From Streptomyces sp. WZ-12 (lineage in GTDB: Bacteria > Actinomycetota > Actinomycetes > Streptomycetales > Streptomycetaceae): a stretch of 64,000 nt of DNA. The position numbers and the translations under genes were made by a program. Each line of letters opens with the position of its first letter. Position 1 is the first letter of the stretch. The notes below the pieces were generated by a model. The model had not been told where the DNA came from, made no database searches, and saw only the letters and a program-made list of their open reading frames with translations. The DNA is taken from contig NZ_CP118574.1 of the NCBI RefSeq assembly GCF_028898845.1, positions 9,105,401-9,169,400 on the forward strand, given 5' to 3'. This document shows, in pieces, positions 44,047 through 53,427 of this stretch.

Positions 44047-44076
44047 ACGCGATGCCGCCGGCCCCGTACGCCCCGG

Positions 44077-44883
44077 TCAGACGGGGTAGTGGAAGCGGCG
44101 CAGATTGGCGCGGAGCAGCGCGGTCGAAGCGGTCCGCTTGGCCGTGCCCATCTCCCGGCGCCACCGCGCCGTCTTCCCAGTGTTGAACGGCTGGCGGTAC
44201 AGCGACTTCGTGAAGTACGCGCCTTCCAGCGCGACACCGGTTTCCTGCTCGGTGATCTCCTCCGGGCACAACTGGCGTTCCTCAACAGTCAGGCCGAGAA
44301 AGTCGAAGAGCCGGGAAAGCTCTTCCTGCGGCGCGGCGACCAGCCTTTCGAACTCGATCAGGAATACCCGGTCCCGGAGTTCCGGTCTGTTGATGAGGGA
44401 GAAGTACGCGTCGGCACAGGCGTTCCAGTGCCGACTCACGCTCAGCAGGGTGTCCCGCTCCGGATTGCGTTCCCCGCGCTGTCGGTAGCGCCGGTTCACG
44501 TCCTCGTGGGACAGCAGCACGTCACGCCCGTCTCGCACCACGTTCACGAAGACGGCGTCCGGCCACAGCTCCAGCAGGGTTTCCGCGGCGAAGATATTGC
44601 TCGGCGTCTTCTCCGACACGAAGTCGGCACCCGCCTTCCGTTCGACGACCGGGGCGAAGAAACCCTCATAGAAATCCTTGAAGGCGCGGGCGAGTTCAGT
44701 GCCCTCGTAGTAGAACGACTGCCGTGCCAACCGCCACTCCACCGACATGGACCGGTACAGCTCGAAGATCCCGGCGGTGTGGTCGAATTCCGGCCCGCCG
44801 ACGATCCGTGAATGGCTGGCCAGTAGCTTCTGGACGAGCGAGGTTCCGGAGCGGGCACAGCCCCCGACGAAGATGAAACGCAT
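44077..44883 (-). CDS. PAPS-dependent sulfotransferase
   Basis: ATG at 44883 preceded by AGGAG with six-base spacing gives 268 residues (MRFIFVGGCARSGTSLVQ). The 5'-phosphosulfate loop ARSGTS and the 3'-phosphate motif VNVVRDGRDVLLSHED are clear, as is a C-terminal FGFLGL-like DFLGL element. It lies 58 bases downstream of the SARP gene on the same strand and is probably co-transcribed with it. An acceptor cannot be read from sequence. The nearby cysD would fit a sulfation pathway. Confidence 0.87.
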   Translation of the reverse strand: MRFIFVGGCARSGTSLVQKLLASHSRIVGGPEFDHTAGIFELYRSMSVEWRLARQSFYYEGTELARAFKDFYEGFFAPVVERKAGADFVSEKTPSNIFAAETLLELWPDAVFVNVVRDGRDVLLSHEDVNRRYRQRGERNPERDTLLSVSRHWNACADAYFSLINRPELRDRVFLIEFERLVAAPQEELSRLFDFLGLTVEERQLCPEEITEQETGVALEGAYFTKSLYRQPFNTGKTARWRREMGTAKRTASTALLRANLRRFHYPV

Positions 44884-44941
44884 AGGCTCTCCTTGGCTGA
44901 ATCGTTGAAATCGGGCGGGTTCGATCGGAGTTAGGGCGGGG

Positions 44942-45799
44942 TTAGGGCCGCACACTGACCGCGCGGAGGTGTTCCGGAAACGACGGGAGGTCGGCCTCGC
45001 GGTGCGGGGAGGAGACCGCTCCGCGAGGCCGACCTTCCGGCTGCTGGGGCACGGGGGGAACTGTGTCGGTCAGGATCGAGTCGTGGAGTTCCCGTAGCGC
45101 GCGACAGGGCTCTATCCCGAGGTCCTTGGCCAGGAGGTGGTAGCCGTCCCGGTAGGCGGCCAGTGCCGTCAGCCGGTCGCCCGCCCGGGCGAGGGCCAGC
45201 ATCAACTGGAACCTGAGCCGTTCGTGATGGGGATGGGCATCGACCAGACGTTGCAGGTCAGACACGACCTCCCGGTGCCGCCCCGCCTCCAAGAGCACCT
45301 CGATGTAGTTCTCGTGCAGCATCAGCCGCAGCTCCTCAAGACATCGGATCTCCGCGGCCATGGAGGCGGTGCCCATCAGCGCCGACAGGGGGCGTCCCCG
45401 CCAGAGACTCAGGGCCTCGGCGAACAGGCGTGCCGCGTCGTCCCGTTCGGACGCGCGCCAGGCCAACGTGCCGCGCTGGATGAGCCGGTGGCAGTGCTCC
45501 AGGTCGATCTCGTCGGGTCCTGCGGACAGCAGATAGCCCTTGCCCACGGTGTGCAGCCGCTGCTCGGATTCGGTCGACCGCAGCGTCCGGCGCAGTCGTC
45601 CCACGTAGAGTTGGATGTTCTTGACCGCGGATACCGGAGGGTGTACGCCCCACAGAGCCTCGATGAGCTCCGCCACCGTGACCTGCCGGTTGGCGTGCAG
45701 CAGCAAGTAGGATAAGAGAATCTGTTGCTTGGTACTTCCGCAGGGCATCCGCTTTCCGTTATGGGTCGCGGTCAGCGGCCCCAGGAGAGTAAATTTCAT
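44942..45799 (-). CDS. SARP-family transcriptional activator (BTAD)
   Basis: The start is placed at MKFTLLGPL (45799), with AGGAGA upstream, rather than at the ATG 21 bases before it. The 285-residue protein has an OmpR-like winged helix (about 1-90, KQQILLSYLLLHANRQVTVAELIEALWG, VKNIQLYVGRLRRTL) and a bacterial transcriptional activation domain (about 95-245). It ends in a short Pro/Arg-rich tail. SARPs switch on antibiotic clusters in Streptomyces. One leucine codon is TTA (45713-45715), so translation should depend on bldA tRNA. Its target could be the glycopeptide operon or only the neighbouring genes. Confidence 0.9.
   Translation of the reverse strand: MKFTLLGPLTATHNGKRMPCGSTKQQILLSYLLLHANRQVTVAELIEALWGVHPPVSAVKNIQLYVGRLRRTLRSTESEQRLHTVGKGYLLSAGPDEIDLEHCHRLIQRGTLAWRASERDDAARLFAEALSLWRGRPLSALMGTASMAAEIRCLEELRLMLHENYIEVLLEAGRHREVVSDLQRLVDAHPHHERLRFQLMLALARAGDRLTALAAYRDGYHLLAKDLGIEPCRALRELHDSILTDTVPPVPQQPEGRPRGAVSSPHREADLPSFPEHLRAVSVRP
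45713..45715 (-). promoter_or_regulatory. TTA codon in SARP gene (bldA dependence)
   Basis: In the stretch coding QQILLSYLL the second leucine of the pair is TTA. TTA codons are rare in such high-GC genomes and in Streptomyces are read only by the developmentally regulated bldA tRNA, so they often sit in pathway activators. Confidence 0.85.
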
Positions 45800-46537
45800 C
45801 CCCGTTCTCCTGTGCGTCATGATGAGTGACGTTGATCTTGACGAGGGCCCTCATGGTCGCACGGAGGGTGAGAATTCGCCGCGCCTCACATCATTCCCCT
45901 CCTCCTGTACCGGGGCCCGGTCATCGACCCCGAAAAACCAGCCGGCCGACAGTGACGCGCGTGGGTGGCGCGCGCCAGGTGGGCGTAGGAGGGTGATCGG
46001 GCGCTCTGTGACTAACCGTCATCTTGGTACTCTTCCGGCCATGTCTACCAGCTACCTCGGAAGCGTGAAGCAAAGGCAGTTCGTTTCACGCCAGGAAGCA
46101 CGCTGCGGCATGCATCGGGTCGCGTCAATCGATACGCGATATGTGGATATCTTTAGCGTGAATCTGCCTCTCTCGCGTCGGCCGGAACCGTGCACTTCCC
46201 TCGTCGCGGATGACCAAAACCTGGCGGGGGAAACAGATGCCCTGCCTGCGGAGCAGTAACTGGCCCGTGTGGAACGGCAAAAAACTGTCGTTATGGTGCA
46301 GTTAGCCGGAAGTCCGCTGTTATATTGCGTCTCGCCGGGCGATCATCGCGGCATTGATCAGCGGTCCCGTGATCAGGCAGGCCCCGGTTGATCGGGCGCG
46401 GCCGGGCCACCCGTCGACCTGCGCACAGCGCCGCCCCCGTGCGCCAGGAGGGGTGGCGGCCAAGGCTTCGGCGTGAATTTCCGGACCTTCGTGGGAGGCC
46501 ATGCCGTGCTGGTCACAAGAGGGGCGTGAAGGCTCAA
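45800..46537. other. Divergent intergenic region between SARP and ABC exporter
   Basis: About 740 bases without a supportable gene, noticeably richer in A/T than the surroundings (for example near 46120-46170 and 46290-46330). It must hold the promoters for the SARP gene (-) and the exporter gene (+), and could hold SARP or other operator sites. A small open frame from ATG 46041 to 46259 exists but shows no family and no good ribosome site. Confidence 0.5.
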
Positions 46538-49500
46538 GTGGACTGCCAAGCTGACCGCATGGCCGGCGGCTGGATCCGGAAGCTGCTGCGCTACTGCCGC
46601 AGACATCCGCTCGCCCTGGCCGTCGTCGTGGCCGCCACCACCGCCGGTACGGCCGCGACCGCTGCCGTACCACTGATCATCCGCTCCGTCGTCGACGACG
46701 TGGTCGGCCGCCACCACCGCCCGCTCGGGCCGCTGCTCGGCGCGATGGCGGCCGTCATCTCGGTGGGTTTCCTCGCCTCATACGCGAGGCGCCGCGCGGC
46801 CGGCCGGCTCTCCCTCGAAGTGCTGCACGCCCTGCGGTCCGACATGTTCCACGCTCTCGTCCACCACGACGGGCGCACCCAGGACCGGATGGGCAAGGGC
46901 CAGCTCATCAGCCGCATGACGTCCGACGCCGCCACCGTGCAGCGGCTGCTGGACAACCTGCCGACCATGCTCGGCTCGACCCTGCTGTTCGTCTTCGCCC
47001 TCACCGCGATGCTGGTCCTGTCGCCGACCCTGACACTGGTGGCCGCCGCAACGGGCCTTGCCCTGTGGTGGGTTGCCCGGTGCGCCTTCGTCCGGGTGTC
47101 CGCCGCCGCCTGGCACGCGCAGGAACAGACCGGCGCCGTCACCGGAGTGGTGAGCGGGGCGGTGGACGGCGTCCGGGTCGTCAAGAGCTTCGGCCAAGAG
47201 GACCAGGAGCAGGCCAAGTTGCGGACGGCGGCCCGCGACCTCTTCGCCTCCAGAGTGCGGTCGGTACGGCTGCGCAGCCGTTACGGCCCCCTGATGGGCA
47301 TGCTGTCGGCGCTGGGCCAGGTCGGCATCCTGGCGCTCGGCGGCTGGCTGACCCTCAGCGGCCACATCTCACTGGGCACCTTCCTCGCCTTCTCCGCCTA
47401 TCTGGCGCAGTTGATGGAACCCACCATGGTCCTCTCGTCGCTGGTGACCGAGGCCCAGCAGACCAAGGCCGGCGCCCAGCGGATGTTCGAGATCATCGAC
47501 TCCGGCCCGCGCACCACCCGCCACACCCCGCACCACCCCCAGGACCTGCCGGACCGCGAGCCGCGACCCGCCGGCTTCCCACCCGTGCCGGCCGCCGTGG
47601 AACTCGACCGGGTGGCCTTCCGGTACGACGCGGACCCGCCCCTGCTCGCCGGGGTCTCGCTGACGATCAGGCCCGGCGAGACCGTCGCGCTCGTCGGCCC
47701 GGCAGGCTCGGGGAAATCCACCCTCGCCATGCTGCTCACCGGCTTCCACCCACCGGCCGACGGCACGATCCGCATCGACGGACAGGACATCGGTCAACTC
47801 CCCCTGGAATCCCTGCGATCCAAGGTCGCCATCGCCCTACAGGACAGCTTCCTCTTCCACGACACCATCCGCGCCAACCTCACCTACGGGAACCCCGGCG
47901 CCACCCCCGACCAGATCACCGCCGCCGCCCGCGCCGCCCAGGCCCACACCTTCATCGAGGCGCTGCCGCAGGGCTACGACACGGTCATCGGCGAACGCGG
48001 CCAGACACTCTCCGGCGGCCAGCGGCAACGCCTGGCGCTGGCCCGCGCCCTGCTCAGCGACGCAGACGTCCTCGTCATCGACGACCTGGCGGGCGCCGTC
48101 GACGCCAGGACCAGCGCGGCCATCCACCGCGGCCTGCGCGCCGCCCTGCGTGACAGGACGGCGCTGGTCATCGCGTACCGGGAATCCACGCTGGCCTTGG
48201 CGGACCGGGTGGCCCTGCTGGACGGGGGCAGAATCCTGGCCACCGGCACCCACAGCGCGCTCAAGAAGAACTGCCCGCCCTACCGCGCCCTGGTAGCCGC
48301 CGCGGACCCGCGCGCCGACCCACCGCGCCGCACCGCGCCCCACCCGGTCACCGGCGTCAACTCCGCACTCTGGGAACGGCACCAGGGCCAGGACCAGGAC
48401 GCGAACGGGAAGCCGGACACGGAACCGCCACCGGAACTGGCCACCGAGGCAGCGAAGTTGTCCGCCGCGACCGACACCCCGAACATCGACGAACAAGCCG
48501 CCCGCCGGGTACCACCGGGCTTCCGACTGCCCCACCTGCTGCGCCCGCTCACCGGCCCGCTGGTCCTCTCCCTCGCCCTGGTCATCGCCAGCGCGGCCGG
48601 CATCCTCACCCTCCCCGCCCTCGTACGGACCGGCATCGACCAGGGCATCAGCGGCTCCGACCCCGCCGCCTTGCTGGCCGCCTCCCTAGCGGGCCTCGGC
48701 GTCGTCCTGTTCACCTGGGGCATCAACGTGGCCAAGGACCGGGTCAGCGGGCGGACCAGCGAACGCCTCCTCTACACGCTCCGACTCAAAGCGTTCGGCC
48801 ATCTCCAACGGATAGACCTGGAGTACTACGCGCGGGAGGGCTCCGGCCGCATCATCACCCGGCTGACCGCCGACATGGAGAAACTGTCGGCCTTCCTCCA
48901 GACGGACCTGACCAACGGCCTGTTCAGCCTGCTCTCGCTCGTCACCGTCGCCGTCCTGCTGCTGATCATCAACGTGCCGCTGGCCCTGGCCGTGCTCGCC
49001 CTGCAACCGGCTCTCATCGTGGCGACCCTGCTGTACCGCCGCGTCTCCTCGCGCGCCTACCTGACGTCCCGGGAACGCGCCGGCGCGCTGGTCGCCGACC
49101 TTGAGGAGAACATCGCGGGCCTGCGCACCGTGCAGGCATACCGCCACGAGCGCCGCAGCCAACGCCATTTCGACCTGCGGAGCAGGGACTTCACGGCCGC
49201 TCAGTACCGGGCACAGTGCCAACTGGCCGCGTACTTCTCCTTCGTCCAGTTGCTGGCGGACACCAGCGTCCTGCTGGTCCTCGCCCTCGGCGCGAGCTGG
49301 GTGACCGGCGGCTCCGTCAGCGCCGGCGTGCTCGCCGCCTTCCTCCTCTACATCGAGCTGTTCTTCTCGCCCGTCCAGGAGCTCTCGCAGTCCTTCGACA
49401 GCTACCAGCAGGCCGCCGCAGGCTTCGAGCGGGTCAGCCAACTGCTGCGGACGCCACCGCCCGAGTCGGTGCCCGCGGCGCGGCGGCTGGCGCTGCCACC

Positions 49501-50269
49501 CCGGCTCGACGGACCCATCGCCCTGGACGGCGTGCGGTTCGCCTACCCGGCCACCACCCGCGAGGCACTGTCGGGCATCGACGTCGTCATCCCTCCCGAC
49601 CGCACCACGGCACTCGTCGGCCGCACCGGAGCGGGCAAGTCCACCGTGGTGCAACTGCTCTCCGGGCTCTACGCGCCGACCGCGGGCGCCATCCGGATCG
49701 GCGGCGCCGACCTGAGGGAATTCGACCCCACCGCCTACCGGCGCAGACTCGGGATCGTCCCCCAGGAGGCGTACCTGTTCGCCGGAACGGCCCGTGACAA
49801 CATCGCCTACGGACGGCCGGACGCCGCGGACATCGAGGTCGAGCGGGCGGCCCGCGCGGTCGGCGCCCACGACATGATCGCCTCGCTCGCTCACGGCTAC
49901 CACCATCAGGTCGGCGAGGGCGGTCGCGGCCTGTCCGCCGGCCAGCGCCAGCTACTGGCCCTGGCCCGCGCCCAGTTGGTCGACCCCGACATCCTGATCA
50001 TGGACGAGGCCACCGCGGCACTCGACCCCGTCAACGAGGCCGCCGTGCACCGCTCCCGCCGGCTGCTCTCCCGCCACCGCACCACCATCGTCGTGACCCA
50101 CCAGATGCACACCGCAGCCGCAGCCGACTTCGTGGTGGTCCTGGACGGCGGACGCGTCGCGCAGACCGGCACCCACGACGAACTGCTGTCCGGCGACGGC
50201 CCCTACGCGGAGCTCTGGTCGGCCTTCATCGCCTCATCCCCGCCCGAGCAGGAAGGCCGGCCCCATTGA
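46538..50269 (+). CDS. Fused full-size ABC exporter (TMD-NBD-TMD-NBD)
   Basis: The start is uncertain; GTG 46538 (GAAGG six bases upstream) is used and ATG 46559 is the next in-frame choice. About 1243 residues form two complete exporter halves. NBD1 has Walker A GPAGSGKST (about 387) and LSGGQ, but its Walker B is VLVIDD and its H-loop is IAYRES, so the catalytic Glu and switch His are replaced. NBD2 has GRTGAGKST (about 1028), LSAGQ, ILIMDEATAALD and VVTHQM, a normal set. Such one-sided fused pumps usually export drugs or lipids. Its stop overlaps the cysC remnant. Confidence 0.88.
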   Translation: MDCQADRMAGGWIRKLLRYCRRHPLALAVVVAATTAGTAATAAVPLIIRSVVDDVVGRHHRPLGPLLGAMAAVISVGFLASYARRRAAGRLSLEVLHALRSDMFHALVHHDGRTQDRMGKGQLISRMTSDAATVQRLLDNLPTMLGSTLLFVFALTAMLVLSPTLTLVAAATGLALWWVARCAFVRVSAAAWHAQEQTGAVTGVVSGAVDGVRVVKSFGQEDQEQAKLRTAARDLFASRVRSVRLRSRYGPLMGMLSALGQVGILALGGWLTLSGHISLGTFLAFSAYLAQLMEPTMVLSSLVTEAQQTKAGAQRMFEIIDSGPRTTRHTPHHPQDLPDREPRPAGFPPVPAAVELDRVAFRYDADPPLLAGVSLTIRPGETVALVGPAGSGKSTLAMLLTGFHPPADGTIRIDGQDIGQLPLESLRSKVAIALQDSFLFHDTIRANLTYGNPGATPDQITAAARAAQAHTFIEALPQGYDTVIGERGQTLSGGQRQRLALARALLSDADVLVIDDLAGAVDARTSAAIHRGLRAALRDRTALVIAYRESTLALADRVALLDGGRILATGTHSALKKNCPPYRALVAAADPRADPPRRTAPHPVTGVNSALWERHQGQDQDANGKPDTEPPPELATEAAKLSAATDTPNIDEQAARRVPPGFRLPHLLRPLTGPLVLSLALVIASAAGILTLPALVRTGIDQGISGSDPAALLAASLAGLGVVLFTWGINVAKDRVSGRTSERLLYTLRLKAFGHLQRIDLEYYAREGSGRIITRLTADMEKLSAFLQTDLTNGLFSLLSLVTVAVLLLIINVPLALAVLALQPALIVATLLYRRVSSRAYLTSRERAGALVADLEENIAGLRTVQAYRHERRSQRHFDLRSRDFTAAQYRAQCQLAAYFSFVQLLADTSVLLVLALGASWVTGGSVSAGVLAAFLLYIELFFSPVQELSQSFDSYQQAAAGFERVSQLLRTPPPESVPAARRLALPPRLDGPIALDGVRFAYPATTREALSGIDVVIPPDRTTALVGRTGAGKSTVVQLLSGLYAPTAGAIRIGGADLREFDPTAYRRRLGIVPQEAYLFAGTARDNIAYGRPDAADIEVERAARAVGAHDMIASLAHGYHHQVGEGGRGLSAGQRQLLALARAQLVDPDILIMDEATAALDPVNEAAVHRSRRLLSRHRTTIVVTHQMHTAAAADFVVVLDGGRVAQTGTHDELLSGDGPYAELWSAFIASSPPEQEGRPH

Positions 50270-50562
50270 CCCCCCGGGTTTTCTGTACCTGCCGGCCAGG
50301 ATGCACCGTCTGGCTGACCGGCCCGCTGAGCACCGGAAAGCCAACACTCACCGAAGCGCTCGCCGGCCAACTGCGCAGACAGGCCAGCAGAGTTCAGGCA
50401 CCGGACGGTGACAACAACCGCAGGCTGCCCACCGCCGATCTCGGCCTCAGCCGCCACCACCGCCCGGCCGCCCCCGACCTGCGCATCCAGGCCGACCGGG
50501 ACAGCATCGACACCTGCACGGCGACGCTCCACACGCTGCTCAAGGAAAGGAGCCTGGCATGA
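50266..50562 (+). pseudogene. cysC: APS kinase (cysC) remnant with internal deletion
   Basis: The open frame codes 98 residues, about half of a normal CysC. The N-terminus CTVWLTGPLSTGKPTLTEALAGQL and DGDNNRRLPTADLGLSR match the P-loop and start of APS kinase. The next residues, APDLRIQADRDSIDTCTATL to LLKERSLA, match the extreme C-terminus. About 85 residues between them are missing, and the P-loop reads GKP instead of GKT/S. It cannot make PAPS. The frame is preserved and still overlaps cysD, which looks like in-frame erosion. Confidence 0.8.
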
Positions 50563-51485
50563 CCCCGCCGGGCGCGAACTCCGGCGCGTCCCCGTCCCTG
50601 TCGCACCTGGATGCGTTGGAGTCGGAGGCGGTGCACATCTTCCGTGAGGTGGCGGGGGAGTTCGAGCGGCCGGTGATCCTGTTCTCCGGTGGCAAGGACT
50701 CGATCCTGATGTTGCACCTGGCGCTCAAGGCGTTCGCGCCGGCGCCGGTGCCGTTCGCGTTGCTGCACGTCGACACCGGCCACAACTTCCCCGAGGTCAT
50801 CGACTACCGCGACCGCACCGTCGCCCACCACCACCTGCGCCTGCACGTCGCCTCCGTCCAGGACTTCATCGACCGCGGCGAGGTACGCGAACGCCCCGAC
50901 GGCACCCGCAACCCCCTGCAAACCGTCCCCCTCCTCGACGCCATCGCATCCCACCGCTTCGACGCCGTCTTCGGCGGCGGCCGCCGCGACGAGGAAAAAG
51001 CCCGCGCCAAAGAACGCGTCTTCTCCCTCCGCGACGAGTTCGGCGGCTGGGACCCCCGCCGCCAACGCCCCGAACTATGGCAGCTCTACAACGGCCGCCA
51101 CTCCCCCGGCGAACACGTCCGCGTCTTCCCCCTGTCCAACTGGACCGAACTGGACGTCTGGCAATACATCGCCCGCGAACAGATCGAACTCCCCACCATC
51201 TACTACGCCCACGAGCGCGAAGTCTTCTCACGAGGCGGCATGTGGCTGGCCCCCGGCGACTGGGGCGGCCCCAAGGACGGTGAAACCCTGCAGCGGCGCA
51301 CGGTCCGCTACCGCACGGTCGGCGACATGTCCTGCACCGGCGCAGTGGACTCCAACGCCGACACCATCAACGCCGTCATCGCCGAAATCGCCGCCTCCCG
51401 CCTCACCGAACGCGGCGCCACCCGAGCCGACGACAAACTCTCCGAAGCCGCCATGGAAGACCGCAAGCGCGAGGGGTACTTCTGA
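50559..51485 (+). CDS. cysD: Sulfate adenylyltransferase subunit 2 (CysD)
   Basis: ATG in the ATGA overlap gives 308 residues of normal length. PP-loop SGGKDS near residue 45, HVDTGHNFPEVIDYRD, FGGGRRDEEKARAKER and TVGDMSCTGAV are all intact. CysD with the GTPase CysN forms APS from sulfate and ATP. Here both partners in the operon, cysC before and cysN after, are gutted, so this protein would need chromosomal CysN or may be on its way to loss. It lies behind the exporter gene and 6 kb from a sulfotransferase. Confidence 0.93.
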   Translation: MTPPGANSGASPSLSHLDALESEAVHIFREVAGEFERPVILFSGGKDSILMLHLALKAFAPAPVPFALLHVDTGHNFPEVIDYRDRTVAHHHLRLHVASVQDFIDRGEVRERPDGTRNPLQTVPLLDAIASHRFDAVFGGGRRDEEKARAKERVFSLRDEFGGWDPRRQRPELWQLYNGRHSPGEHVRVFPLSNWTELDVWQYIAREQIELPTIYYAHEREVFSRGGMWLAPGDWGGPKDGETLQRRTVRYRTVGDMSCTGAVDSNADTINAVIAEIAASRLTERGATRADDKLSEAAMEDRKREGYF

Positions 51486-51640
51486 CCACGAGCAACCCCC
51501 ACACGGTGGACACCGGTGCCACCTTTCTGCTGCGCTTCGCCGTCGCCTACCGCTACGCCGCCACCCCCGCCGAACCCGCCGTCGTCCTGGTCACCCACGG
51601 GTCGCTCCGCGCCGATGCGGACGCGGTGGTGCTGTGTCCT
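51486..51640 (+). pseudogene. cysN: CysN remnant (collapsed N-terminus)
   Basis: Directly after cysD, one frame reads TFLLRFA, then VAYRYAATP, then AEPAVVLV. In CysN these short pieces occur in this order (LLRFATAG, IDVAYRYFATP, AELAVVLVDAR) but separated by about 75 and 25 residues that include the whole P-loop region. The remnant has thus lost internal blocks and the rest of the gene. The match is by memory of the family and should be aligned. Confidence 0.6.
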
Positions 51641-51735
51641 GCCGCCGTGGAGGGCGGTTGTTGTGTGGGTCGGGGGAGTCGAACATGGGTATGTGTGCGA
51701 GTCCGTCCCAGCAGGATGCAGGAAGGATGTCAGCG

Positions 51736-52251
51736 ATGACGACCAACTCGAATTCGGGTGCGGACAGTCTGGCTGCGATCGAAGCGCGGATCGACCAACG
51801 CCGGGACCAATACGCGCTGCCGGAAGGCCATATCGCAGAGGCGGCCTCACCATGGCTGCCCTTCGTCCCCAACGTGATGATCAAGCATTTGACGTTCGAT
51901 ATCCGGAGCAACTCGGCCGCGAACGTCTTGTGGGTACAAGCTGGTGGGGTGTTGGGGCGCCACCGCCACCGCGGTCCGGTCTCCGGGTATGTGCTCGACG
52001 GTAGTTGGCGCTACCTGGAGTACGACTGGGTCGGCCGGCCTGGCGACTTCATCCGGGAGAGTCCGGGCCGCACCCACACCCTGGTCTCCGACGAGGGCAT
52101 GAAGACCATCTTCTGGTTGAACGGGCCGGTGGAGTTCCTCGACGAGCGGGACCGGGTGACGGAGGTGATGGACGCCTTTTGGTTCATCGATCACTACGAG
52201 CGAGGCTGTCAGGAGCAGGGCATCGAGATCAACCGGGCGCTCTACCTGTGA
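51736..52251 (+). CDS. Cupin-fold protein, dihydroxyacetophenone dioxygenase-like
   Basis: ATG at 51736 with GGAAGGA upstream gives 171 residues. A single cupin barrel is visible: WVQAGGVLGRHRHRGPVSGYVLDGSWRYLEYDW supplies the His pair and Glu-like position, followed by GDFIRESPGRTHTL with the second-motif His. The family resembles 2,4'-dihydroxyacetophenone dioxygenase and acetylacetone-cleaving enzymes. Substrate unknown. It follows the eroded sulfur genes and has no clear tie to them. Confidence 0.75.
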   Translation: MTTNSNSGADSLAAIEARIDQRRDQYALPEGHIAEAASPWLPFVPNVMIKHLTFDIRSNSAANVLWVQAGGVLGRHRHRGPVSGYVLDGSWRYLEYDWVGRPGDFIRESPGRTHTLVSDEGMKTIFWLNGPVEFLDERDRVTEVMDAFWFIDHYERGCQEQGIEINRALYL

Positions 52252-52544
52252 ACTTGTGACCCAGCCACCACGGCCAGGGTGAACATCCCGACCGCGGCTT
52301 TGGCATGTGGCCGATCAGGCGCGAGGGGCTCGATGCCAACTCTTCGGTCGTTGACCTGACTTGTCAGGGTTCCACGCCGTCGAACCCACCCGATGGGGGA
52401 GTCGGCACGCGCCCGTTTCTCCGACGGGGAGAGAGTAGACGGCGGCTGAGGGGCGGAGTGGCACGTGGCCGGTTCGAAAGTCCGGCGGGTGGCTGAGGGT
52501 GCGGATGAGGGCAACCGCCGTTCACCGGCGAGGGATCAACGCCT

Positions 52545-52766
52545 TGAGAGGGATGAGCGAACGCACCACGGCCCACCACTTCGACGGTGCCGTCGTCCGT
52601 CTCCCAGAAGGTCTCCAGGAGCAGGAAGCCCACCGCGTACGCCCGCCGCGTGCGGGAGCCCTCGGCCGCGCTCGCCGGGGCGATGCCGGTTCCGGCCCGC
52701 CAGAGCGGCGGTCTGGAAGTCGCCGATCATGGCGTACCGCTCGATCGGGAGGTGGACCGGTGCCAT
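52545..52766 (-). pseudogene. GH15-type glycoside hydrolase N-terminal fragment
   Basis: On the minus strand an ATG at 52766 preceded by GGAGG starts MAPVHLPIERYAMIGDFQTAAL, which matches the N-terminus of GH15 glucoamylase/trehalase-like proteins. After about 28 codons the frame is lost, and FLLLETFWETDDGTVEV, another GH15-like piece, continues in a different frame. The rest is absent. The stretch 52252-53136 otherwise shows no supportable gene. Confidence 0.55.
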
Positions 52767-53136
52767 GGTGCGCCTCCTCCCTGCCGCCCTCCGACCCCGG
52801 AGCCGGACGTCGGGTGAGTATGGGGATACGGAGTGTGGTCGGCGGGTTCGGGCGGCTCGGCCAGGCTGACCATGGTGGGCCGAGCCATCCGCGGGTGCCA
52901 TCCGGGGCCTGCGACGCAGCCGTCCGGGCCGTCGTACGCCGATGTTCGGGACGCCGGGCGCGCGGACGTCCCCCTAACGGGGGATGACACACCGCCCGGG
53001 ACCGACCGACTGACCGATGGGATCCGCCGCCATCGCTTCCTACCGTCGCAACCAAGGCCCTCTCCACCCCGGACCGGGGCGGGGCCCGATCCGATCTGCC
53101 GCGCCGAGGCGTGGCCCACGAGGGAGGAAGCCAGCG

Positions 53137-53427
53137 ATGGACCAGGCAGTGCGGCACGTGGTGGTGGAGGCCGCCGGGACGGATACCGACCGGAGGGTGT
53201 TGCGCCGAGCCGGGCAGGAGGCCGTGCGCCACCGCGCCAGGCTCCGTCCCGTGCTTCTGCACCCGCTGGACCCGGACGAGGTGCGGTCGCCGCTGCCGCA
53301 CGGCGAGCGCCCGGAGGATGAGGAATGCGGCGGCCTGGGAGTCGAGGCACTCATCCGGGGACCGGCGACGGCGTGCCACGGCACGGTGATGTCCCCGGTC
53401 GCCGGGGGAGGGGGGCGTCATGCCTGA
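53137..53427 (+). CDS. Small protein, possible truncated universal stress protein
   Basis: The 96-residue frame has a good ribosome site (GGAGGAAG) before ATG 53137. Its first 40 residues (HVVVEAAGTDTDRRVLRRAGQEAVRHRARL) resemble the first strand and helix of universal stress proteins, but the ATP-binding second half is missing. It overlaps the start of the phosphatase gene. It may be a relic. Confidence 0.4.
   Translation: MDQAVRHVVVEAAGTDTDRRVLRRAGQEAVRHRARLRPVLLHPLDPDEVRSPLPHGERPEDEECGGLGVEALIRGPATACHGTVMSPVAGGGGRHA

Noticed and set aside
45729..46259. 176-codon + strand frame between SARP and exporter
   Set aside because: Its start lies antisense within the SARP gene, it has no ribosome site and no family resemblance.
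52440..52500. GGTTCGAAAGTCC resembling a tRNA T-arm
   Set aside because: No acceptor, D or anticodon arms of a tRNA or tmRNA can be paired around it.
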